A stretch of DNA of 64,000 nt, taken from NCBI GenBank assembly GCA_963776465.1, contig CAVZMV010000002.1, positions 1,364,001 through 1,428,000 of the forward strand. Direction: 5' to 3'. Below, piece by piece: positions 58,410 through 64,000 of the stretch. The first letter of the stretch is position 1, and each line of letters opens with the position of its first letter. Below the pieces are notes generated by a model, which searched no databases, was not told the origin of the DNA, and saw only the letters and a program-made list of their open reading frames with translations. This DNA is from DASRHK01 sp963776465. GTDB lineage: Bacteria > Pseudomonadota > Gammaproteobacteria > Nevskiales > Nevskiaceae. Both the position numbers and the translations under genes were made by a program.

Positions 58410-58885
58410 CGCCGCCGCGCTTTCTTCTTCGCCGGCTTCTTCTTTGCTTTCTTCTGCGGCGTTGCTTTCTTCTTGCGCTTGGCCGGCGTCGCGCGCGGCT
58501 GGCTGATCCGGATGCGGTCGCGCAGCCAGTCGGCGAAGCGCTTCTCGGAGAGCTTGCCTTCGGCCAGGCCGACGATCGTGAAGTACTTCTCGTCGTCGGT
58601 GGCGCGCAGGTCGGCGGAGTTCAGCGCCAGGAACACCTGGTATGCCACCAGCGCAGTGCGCTTGTTGCCGTCGACGAACGGGTGATTGCGCGCGATCACG
58701 AACGCCAGCGTTGCCGCCAGCTCCGCAAGATCGGGCCGCGGCTCGCGATACGCGAACAATTGCTTGGGCCGCGCCAGCGCGAGCTCGAGCAGGTTCTCGT
58801 CGCGGACGCCCGACGTGCCGCCGTGCTCGTCGATCAGGCGATCGTGGATCGCAAGCGCCAGCGCCTGATGCGGCCAGTTGATCAT
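58406..58885 (-). CDS. doc: Doc toxin (Fic fold) with unusual lysine-rich tail
   Basis: A 159-residue death-on-curing toxin. The Fic motif HPFVDGNKRTA near residues 67-77 is intact; Doc proteins phosphorylate elongation factor Tu. After the normal domain (to about residue 125) comes a tail of about 30 residues of Lys, Ala, Pro and Arg (PAKRKKKATPQKK, KKPAKKKARRR), like histone-H1-type or AlgP tails and absent from standard Doc. It starts right behind its antitoxin stop. Confidence 0.92.
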   Translation of the reverse strand: MINWPHQALALAIHDRLIDEHGGTSGVRDENLLELALARPKQLFAYREPRPDLAELAATLAFVIARNHPFVDGNKRTALVAYQVFLALNSADLRATDDEKYFTIVGLAEGKLSEKRFADWLRDRIRISQPRATPAKRKKKATPQKKAKKKPAKKKARRR

Positions 58886-59116
58886 CTAGTCCTTCGCCAG
58901 CCGCTTCAGTACTTCGCGGTCGTCGCGCATCACGCTCTCGGCGACGCGCATCTGCTCCTCGAATTCCGGATCGCGCTGCGTCAGCTTGATGCCGTCCGGC
59001 ACTTCGGTGACGTGCAGCGAGTCGCCCTGCGATACGCCGAGCCGCTCCAGCAGCTGCTTGGGCAGCTCGATGCCGATCAGGCGTCCGAGCGCGACCACTT
59101 TCAGCTTGAGCGTCAC
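58886..59116 (-). CDS. AbrB-type antitoxin of the Doc module
   Basis: A 76-residue antitoxin with an AbrB/MazE fold (LKLKVVALGRLIGIELPKQLLERLGVSQGDSLHVTEV) and an acidic-to-basic C-terminal helix for toxin binding (FEEQMRVAESVMRDDREVLKRL). The start is GTG overlapping the TauD-family stop (GTGA); there is no other in-frame start. The usual Phd antitoxin fold is replaced by the AbrB type. Confidence 0.88.
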   Translation of the reverse strand: MTLKLKVVALGRLIGIELPKQLLERLGVSQGDSLHVTEVPDGIKLTQRDPEFEEQMRVAESVMRDDREVLKRLAKD

Positions 59117-60201
59117 GAGGCGTGGCTCGGCGCAGCGCCGCGCAAGCGGTTGCCGGCCAGTTCGCGCAAAGCGGTGTAGGTGAGCGCGACCAGGCTTTGC
59201 CACGTCAGCAGGCGCTGCTTCAGCGGTCGCGGCTCCGGCAGCGACAGCCACAGGCGCAGCAAGTGGCGGCGATTCTCGGGCTCCGGAAAATCCTCGAACG
59301 CGGTGCGCGCGTGCAGGATCGTGTGATTGGAGATCAGCTGGATGTCGCCGGGCTGCAGGTCCATGTCGAGATGGATCTCCGGCGAGTTGGCGATCTCGTC
59401 GTAGAGGTCGAGCAGCTCGGTCTCCTGCTGCGTCAGGCGCGGCACGTGCGCGAAGCGCTGGGCCTCGCGGTAGTAGTCGCTCTGCCAGAACGTGCGCAGC
59501 TCGCCGTCCGCGAACGTGCACGGCGGCACCGGGAACGCGCTGACGCCGCCTTCGCCCTTGGTGTCGAAGTAAAGGGGCTGGAACAGCCGCGGCGCGAGAT
59601 CGGGGCGGCGCTTCAGCAATTCGTTGTAGACCGCCACCGAGCTGGCGATGCGCGACAGGCCTCCGGACTTCGCCTTCCTCAGGCATAGCAGCCCGACAAC
59701 GTCGGCAGTGTCGGTGTGCACTGCCAGCGCCTTGTTGGTGCGGTAGTAGCGCACGTCGCCGCCGGTGCGCTGGTCACGAACGTGGCCCAGCAGATCGTTC
59801 TGCGGATTCTGCGCGCCGGGCAGCCCCAGGTGATGGCCGATGCACCAGTAGCAGGTCTCCGACTGCCGCTCGGTCCACTCGGCAACCGGCAGTCCGCGGA
59901 CGAGCACGAAGCCGCGACCATGCCGGATCTCCCGGCGCCACTCGTCGATGCGCCGCGAGAGCGTCGGCAGCGGGAAGTCCTCGCGCGTGAGATCGCCCAT
60001 CGGCTTGCCGCCGGCTTCGACGCTGCGCACCGCGGCGCGCAGCTCCTCGACTTCGGCGGCGGTGAGCGGCACCTGCCAGTCGGTGCGCTGCCGCACGTCG
60101 GCGCCCCGCCACGCGGCGGACGTCTGCAACGGCTGGCCGAGCACGCGCTCGTGCGGACGCGCGAAGTAGTGCAGGGTCTGCGCTCTCAGCGACTTGTACA
60201 T
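59113..60201 (-). CDS. TauD/TfdA-family Fe(II)/2-oxoglutarate dioxygenase
   Basis: A 362-residue oxygenase with the iron triad HTD (AVHTDTAD near residue 160) and late His (ISNHTILHARTAF), then the 2-oxoglutarate Arg (RRHLLRLWLS). The length and YYRTNKALAVHTD context match the broader TauD family; the substrate cannot be read. Its stop overlaps the antitoxin start, so the toxin-antitoxin pair is co-transcribed with it. Confidence 0.88.
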   Translation of the reverse strand: MYKSLRAQTLHYFARPHERVLGQPLQTSAAWRGADVRQRTDWQVPLTAAEVEELRAAVRSVEAGGKPMGDLTREDFPLPTLSRRIDEWRREIRHGRGFVLVRGLPVAEWTERQSETCYWCIGHHLGLPGAQNPQNDLLGHVRDQRTGGDVRYYRTNKALAVHTDTADVVGLLCLRKAKSGGLSRIASSVAVYNELLKRRPDLAPRLFQPLYFDTKGEGGVSAFPVPPCTFADGELRTFWQSDYYREAQRFAHVPRLTQQETELLDLYDEIANSPEIHLDMDLQPGDIQLISNHTILHARTAFEDFPEPENRRHLLRLWLSLPEPRPLKQRLLTWQSLVALTYTALRELAGNRLRGAAPSHAS

Positions 60202-60231
60202 GTCCGTCCTCCCCAGGACCTTTGGCTGATG

Positions 60232-60651
60232 TTACTCCCCGATGATCTTCACCAGCACCCGCTTCCTGCGCCGCCCGTCGAACTCGCCGTAGAAGATCTG
60301 CTCCCACGGCCCGAAGTCGAGCGCGCCCTGGGTGATCGCGCAGACCACCTCGCGGCCCATGACCTGGCGCTTGATGTGGGAGTCGGCGTTGTCCTCGCCG
60401 GTGTCGTTGTGCCGCCACTGCTTGACCGGCTCGTGCGGCGCCAGCTGCTCGAGCCAGCGCGTGAAGTCCTGGTGCAGCCCGCGCTCGTCGTCGTTGATGA
60501 ACACCGAGGCGCTGATGTGCATGGCGTTGACCAGCACCAGTCCCTCCTTCACCCCGCTCTCGGCGATGGCCTGCTGCACCTGCCCCGTGATGTTGAGCCA
60601 GGCGATGCGCGTGGAGGTCTCGAACCACAGTTCCTTGCGATGCGATTTCAT
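60232..60651 (-). CDS. yjbQ: YjbQ/UPF0047 family protein
   Basis: A 139-residue protein of the YjbQ family (ITGQVQQAIAESGVKEGLVLVNAMHISASVFINDDE, HIKRQVMGREVVCAITQGALDFGPWEQIFYGEFDG). Some members show weak thiamine-phosphate synthase activity; the role is otherwise unknown. The ATG at 60651 begins the conserved KSHRKELWFET. A longer frame upstream is not supported. Confidence 0.92.
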   Translation of the reverse strand: MKSHRKELWFETSTRIAWLNITGQVQQAIAESGVKEGLVLVNAMHISASVFINDDERGLHQDFTRWLEQLAPHEPVKQWRHNDTGEDNADSHIKRQVMGREVVCAITQGALDFGPWEQIFYGEFDGRRRKRVLVKIIGE

Positions 60652-60700
60652 GGCAGTCGATGCGGTAAGGTGAGCGGCATTCAAGCGCCGGGGGGATTGG

Positions 60701-61777
60701 ATGATGGTCGATTTTCTGGTCAGCCGCAGTGATCTCAGACAGACCCGATTCGCGCCGTCGCCGCCTGCCGTCGAGGTGCTCGAGCCCGGCCAGGCGCTGC
60801 TGCAGATCGATAAGTTCGCGCTCACCGCCAACAACATCACCTACGCGGTGTTCGGCGACGCCATGGCCTACTGGAACTTCTTCCCGGGCCCGGAAGGCTG
60901 GGGCCGGATTCCGGTGTGGGGCTTCGCGACGATCGCGCGCTCACGCCACGACGATCTGGTCGAGGGCGAGCGCGTCTACGGCTACCTGCCGATGTCCACC
61001 CACCTGGTGGTGCAGCCCGATCGCGTCGCCGACGGGATGTTCATGGACGCCTCGCCGCACCGCCGGCAACTGCCGACGCCATACCAGGTGTATCGGCGCG
61101 TTGCGCGCATGCCCGGCTACGACGCAGCGCTGGAGGATTACCAGGCGCTGCTGCTGCCGCTCTTCTCCACCTCCTTCCTGATCGACGATTTCCTCGCCGA
61201 TAACGCGCTCTTCGGCGCGCAATCGGCGGTGCTGTCGAGCGCATCGTCGAAGACCGCGCTGGGCCTCGCCTTCGCGATGAAGCGCGCGCGCCGCTGCGCG
61301 GTGATCGGCCTCACCTCGCCGGGCAAGGCCGCGTTCTGCGAGAAGCTCGGCTGCTACGACCGCGTGCTCACCTACGATCGGCTCTCGTCGCTGCCCGCGC
61401 AGGCGCCGACCGTGTTCGTCGACATGGCGGGCGACGGCAAGCTGCTGCACGACGTGCATCACCACTTCCGCGACGCGCTGAAGCACAGCTGCATCGTGGG
61501 CGCGACCCACTGGGAGAACCGCCGCACGCAGCACGGCCTGCCCGGCGCCAAGCCGGCGTTCTTCTTCGCCCCGACGCAGATCAAGAAGCGCGCAGCCGAC
61601 TGGGGTCCCAACGGATTCGAGCAGCACCTGGCGCAGACCTGGCAGCCGTTCGTGGACTGGGTCCGGACCTGGATGAAGGTCGTGCCGGGGAAGGGCGAGG
61701 CGTCGGTGCAGCAGGCCTATCTGCAGATGCTCGACGGCAAGGCCGATCCCGTCGAAGGTCACATGCTGTCGCTGTAG
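60701..61777 (+). CDS. DUF2855 family protein
   Basis: A 358-residue protein with an MDR (zinc-free alcohol-dehydrogenase-like) fold: LTANNITYAVFGDAMAYWNFFP at the N-terminus and a nucleotide-binding half around LSSASSKTALGLA near residue 180. DUF2855 proteins are of unknown function; an NADPH-dependent reductase is plausible. GGGGGATTGG precedes the ATG pair. It is 6 bases from the MFS gene. Confidence 0.88.
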   Translation: MMVDFLVSRSDLRQTRFAPSPPAVEVLEPGQALLQIDKFALTANNITYAVFGDAMAYWNFFPGPEGWGRIPVWGFATIARSRHDDLVEGERVYGYLPMSTHLVVQPDRVADGMFMDASPHRRQLPTPYQVYRRVARMPGYDAALEDYQALLLPLFSTSFLIDDFLADNALFGAQSAVLSSASSKTALGLAFAMKRARRCAVIGLTSPGKAAFCEKLGCYDRVLTYDRLSSLPAQAPTVFVDMAGDGKLLHDVHHHFRDALKHSCIVGATHWENRRTQHGLPGAKPAFFFAPTQIKKRAADWGPNGFEQHLAQTWQPFVDWVRTWMKVVPGKGEASVQQAYLQMLDGKADPVEGHMLSL

Positions 61778-61783
61778 CGCGCA

Positions 61784-63004
61784 ATGAATGACGACCAGCC
61801 GGGCGGCCGATCGCCGGCACTGATCTTCATCTTCGTCACCGTGCTGATCGACGCGATCGGCTTCGGCATCGTCCTGCCGGTGCTGCCGGGCCTGATCCAG
61901 GTGTTGACCGGCGAGGACCTGAGCCAGGCCTCGATCTACGGCGGCTGGATGGCCTTCGTGTTCGCGGTGGTGCAGTTCTTCTGCGCGCCGATCCTGGGGG
62001 CCCTGTCCGATCGCTTCGGTCGTCGCCTGGTCCTGCTCGCGTCGTTATTCGTCTTCGGCGTCGATTACCTGATCATGGGCTTCGCGCCCACGCTTACCTG
62101 GCTGTTCATCGGCCGCGCGCTCGCTGGCGCCACCGGCGCCGCCTACATGCCCGCGTATGCCTACATGGCCGACATCAGCCCGCCCGAGAAGCGTGCGCAG
62201 AACTTCGGCGTGCTCGGCGCGGCGTTCGGATTCGGCTTCATCATCGGCCCCGCGCTCGGTGGCCTGCTGGGCACGCTGGGTCCGCGCGCGCCGTTCATCG
62301 CGGCCGGACTGCTGGCGCTGGCTAACTTCGCTTTCGGCTTCTTTGCGCTGCCCGAGAGCCTGCCGCTGTCGTCGCGGCGCGCCTTCGAGTGGAAGCGCGC
62401 CAACCCGGTCGGCACGCTGATCCAGCTGCGCAAGTATCCGATGGTGTTCGGCCTCGCCGGCGCGATGTTCCTCTGGCAGCTCGCCCACCAGTCGCTGCCG
62501 AACGTCTGGTCGTTCTACACGATGTACAAGTTCGGCTGGTCGCCGGCCGCGGTCGGCTACTCGCTGGCGTTCGTGGGCGTGATCATGGCGATCAGCCAGG
62601 GTTTTCTGACCGGCAAGCTGATCCCGCGGATGGGCGAGCGCCGCGCCGTGCTGCTGGGTCTCGTGTTCGGCGCCGCGTGCTACGCCGGTTACGCGTTCGC
62701 CACGGCCGGCTGGATGCTCTACGCGTCGATGCTGCTGTGGTTCCTCGGCGCCGCGGTGTACCCGTCGATGAATGCGCTGATGTCGCAGCAGATTCCGCCG
62801 AACGGCCAAGGTGAGCTGCAGGGCGGCCTGGCAAGCCTGCTGAGCTTGAGCGCCATCCTTGGCCCGCCGCTGATGACGGGACTGTTCGGTTACTTCTCCG
62901 CGCCGGGAGCGCCCGTTCATTTTCCCGGTGCTGCATTCCTGTGCGCCGCGCTGCTCGTGTGCATCAGCCTGGTGCTGTGCCTGCGCTCTGTAAGAGCTCG
63001 CTGA
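61784..63004 (+). CDS. TetA-type MFS transporter
   Basis: A 406-residue, twelve-span major facilitator. The loop 2-3 motif reads GALSDRFGRRLVLL, and DAIGFGIVLPVLP in span 1 and GATGAAYMPAYAYMADIS in span 4-5 match the TetA/Bcr drug-efflux branch. It is probably an antiporter, but no tetracycline function can be deduced. It is likely co-transcribed with the DUF2855 gene. Confidence 0.92.
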   Translation: MNDDQPGGRSPALIFIFVTVLIDAIGFGIVLPVLPGLIQVLTGEDLSQASIYGGWMAFVFAVVQFFCAPILGALSDRFGRRLVLLASLFVFGVDYLIMGFAPTLTWLFIGRALAGATGAAYMPAYAYMADISPPEKRAQNFGVLGAAFGFGFIIGPALGGLLGTLGPRAPFIAAGLLALANFAFGFFALPESLPLSSRRAFEWKRANPVGTLIQLRKYPMVFGLAGAMFLWQLAHQSLPNVWSFYTMYKFGWSPAAVGYSLAFVGVIMAISQGFLTGKLIPRMGERRAVLLGLVFGAACYAGYAFATAGWMLYASMLLWFLGAAVYPSMNALMSQQIPPNGQGELQGGLASLLSLSAILGPPLMTGLFGYFSAPGAPVHFPGAAFLCAALLVCISLVLCLRSVRAR

Positions 63005-63034
63005 CACGAATACGGGGCGTTCCCCGACCGACGC

Positions 63035-63057
63035 GCGCGCCATGCAACGTGGCGCGC
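63035..63057 (+). terminator. Stem-loop after the MFS gene
   Basis: GCGCGCCA and TGGCGCGC arms (8 bp) with a 7-base loop lie 30 bases beyond the stop. There is no T run behind it, so it is a weak or Rho-assisted terminator at best. Confidence 0.4.
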
Positions 63058-63110
63058 TATATGCATAGCGTTACTCGATCCAAAACAGCGGAAATTTCAT
63101 CGAAACTTTC

Positions 63111-63130
63111 GTGTGATCGAGCCGTCACAC
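63111..63130. promoter_or_regulatory. Inverted repeat upstream of the LpxH-like gene
   Basis: GTGTGATCGAGCCGTCACAC: arms GTGTGA/TCACAC around 8 bases, about 50 bases before the ATG. The arms resemble CRP/Clp half-sites, but the spacing is 8 rather than 6. Confidence 0.35.
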
Positions 63131-63181
63131 ATACCTGCTGTGATGGATCACGGCGTTTCTTCCCTGGAGAGGGGGATTCAC

Positions 63182-64000
63182 ATGAGCAAGACCAAAACCG
63201 CGGTGACGCGGCATCGGACGCTTTGGGTGTCCGACGTGCATCTGGGATCGCCGGGCTCCAAGGCCAGGATCCTGGTCGACTTCCTCAAGCGCAACGATTG
63301 CGAGCGGCTGTACCTGGTCGGCGATATCTTCGACGGCTGGAAGATGAAGTCCAATTTCTACTGGACGCCGGACCACAGCCGCGTGATCAAGGCCATCATC
63401 TCCAAGGCCCGTCGTGGCACCAAGGTCTATTACCTGGCCGGCAACCACGACGACTTCATGCGCCAGTTCGTGCGCCGCCAGCTGCGGCTGGGGCGCGTGC
63501 GCCTGACCAACGAGGTGGTGCACACCACCGCAGACGGACGCCGCCTGCTCGTGATGCACGGCGACCAGTTCGACGAGGTGGTCAGCGGCTATCCGTGGTT
63601 GGCCTACGCCGGCGACGTCGCCTACGAGACGCTGATGTGGACGTCCGAGCGCATGAACCACTACGGCCAGCGCCTGGGCCTGGGCTACTGGTCGCTGTCG
63701 GCGTTTGCAAAGAACAAGGTGAAGGCGGCGGTGCAGTGGCTGTCGGGTTTCGACGAGAAGGTGCTGTTCCGCTGCAAGCAGGACGACCTGCAGGGCGTTA
63801 TCTGCGGGCACACGCACCACGCCGAGGTGCGCGAGCTGCGCAACGGCGTCACCAGCTACAACTGCGGCGACTGGGTCGAGTCGTGCTGCGGCCTGTCGGA
63901 GGACTTCCAGGGTCGCATCCGCATCATCACCGCCGCAGACGGCGTGCTGCCACTGCCGGCCGCGGAGCCGGAAGTGCCGCAGCCGATTCGCGACGTGGTT
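63182..64000 (+). CDS. LpxH-like metallophosphoesterase, runs off the window
   Basis: The first 273 residues of a calcineurin-fold phosphatase; the stop is beyond base 64000. Motifs: SDVHLGS near residue 17, VGDIFDGW near 45, AGNHDD near 82, MHGDQFD and GHTHHAE near 207. It belongs to the UDP-2,3-diacylglucosamine diphosphatase-like group, distinct from the exported phosphatases at 0-6 kb, and has no signal peptide. Whether it acts in lipid A synthesis or on another nucleotide-linked substrate is open. GGAGAGGGGG precedes the ATG. Confidence 0.88.
   Translation, partial: MSKTKTAVTRHRTLWVSDVHLGSPGSKARILVDFLKRNDCERLYLVGDIFDGWKMKSNFYWTPDHSRVIKAIISKARRGTKVYYLAGNHDDFMRQFVRRQLRLGRVRLTNEVVHTTADGRRLLVMHGDQFDEVVSGYPWLAYAGDVAYETLMWTSERMNHYGQRLGLGYWSLSAFAKNKVKAAVQWLSGFDEKVLFRCKQDDLQGVICGHTHHAEVRELRNGVTSYNCGDWVESCCGLSEDFQGRIRIITAADGVLPLPAAEPEVPQPIRDVV

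Noticed and set aside
63111..63130. CRP/Clp binding site upstream of the LpxH-like gene
   Set aside because: The half-sites fit, but the 8-base spacer differs from the required 6, so I list it only as an inverted repeat.

Overview
The window is GC-rich, densely coded chromosomal DNA from a Gram-negative proteobacterium. A gammaproteobacterium related to Xanthomonadales/Nevskiales is the best guess. It carries a PiuABC-type siderophore locus, YajQ, GreB, DeaD and YedK-type proteins and many lipoproteins, and it is scattered with short palindromic repeats of the kind common in that group. The placement is inference; there is no rRNA gene here to settle it.

Layout. 0-6 kb: the 3' end of a Nudix hydrolase and three paralogous exported metallophosphoesterases, which flank a ferredoxin-type reductase and a diiron ferritin-like protein (probably a two-component oxygenase). 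5.9-10 kb: a Fur-box-controlled iron uptake locus (TonB receptor, PKHD hydroxylase, PepSY membrane protein). 10-20 kb: thiC, a lipoprotein, an acyl-CoA carboxylase carboxyltransferase, a YedK/HMCES-type SRAP protein, an SGNH-like protein, a ferritin-like protein and exported or hydrolytic proteins. 20-29.3 kb: a defence segment of visibly lower GC in parts, with HsdM, an HsdM-HsdS fusion, a frameshifted hsdR, a long hairpin, a small ORF and an anti-phage-type cytidine deaminase. 29.4-35.3 kb: deaD, then three toxin-antitoxin modules (HigBA-like, VapBC, HigBA) and a WYL regulator. 35.3-36.7 kb: a full-length dnaA with no dnaN beside it. 36.8-50 kb: a VolA-like lipoprotein lipase, a DUF4397 lipoprotein, yajQ, a Fpg/Nei glycosylase, a MAPEG protein, a frameshifted BaiN/HI0933-type flavoprotein, a fused alpha/beta 2-oxoacid dehydrogenase E1, a YadGH-like ABC exporter, greB and rtcB. 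50-57 kb: a co-directional run of SDR, topoisomerase IB, two sorbosone-dehydrogenase-like lipoproteins around a frameshifted ABC-F ATPase, and an OmpA-like lipoprotein. 57-64 kb: MscS, a Doc toxin with its antitoxin behind a TauD-family oxygenase, YjbQ, DUF2855, an MFS transporter and the start of an LpxH-like phosphatase.

The most distinctive feature is the behaviour of the repeats. At least three palindromic families (called A, B and C here) lie not only between genes but inside reading frames without breaking them. They add peptide inserts to the carboxyltransferase (two different families) and the SRAP protein, form the linker that joins E1 alpha to E1 beta, build the n-region of two lipoprotein signal peptides, and extend the C-termini of two proteins. 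Family A also supplies the TAG stop codon of at least four genes. The second focus is the defence segment, where an HsdM plus an HsdM-HsdS fusion could assemble the usual M2S core from two chains while hsdR carries about eight indels.

Three genes (hsdR, the BaiN-like gene and the ABC-F gene) are broken mostly by single-base insertions. This may be real decay or residual assembly error, and the sequence alone cannot decide.
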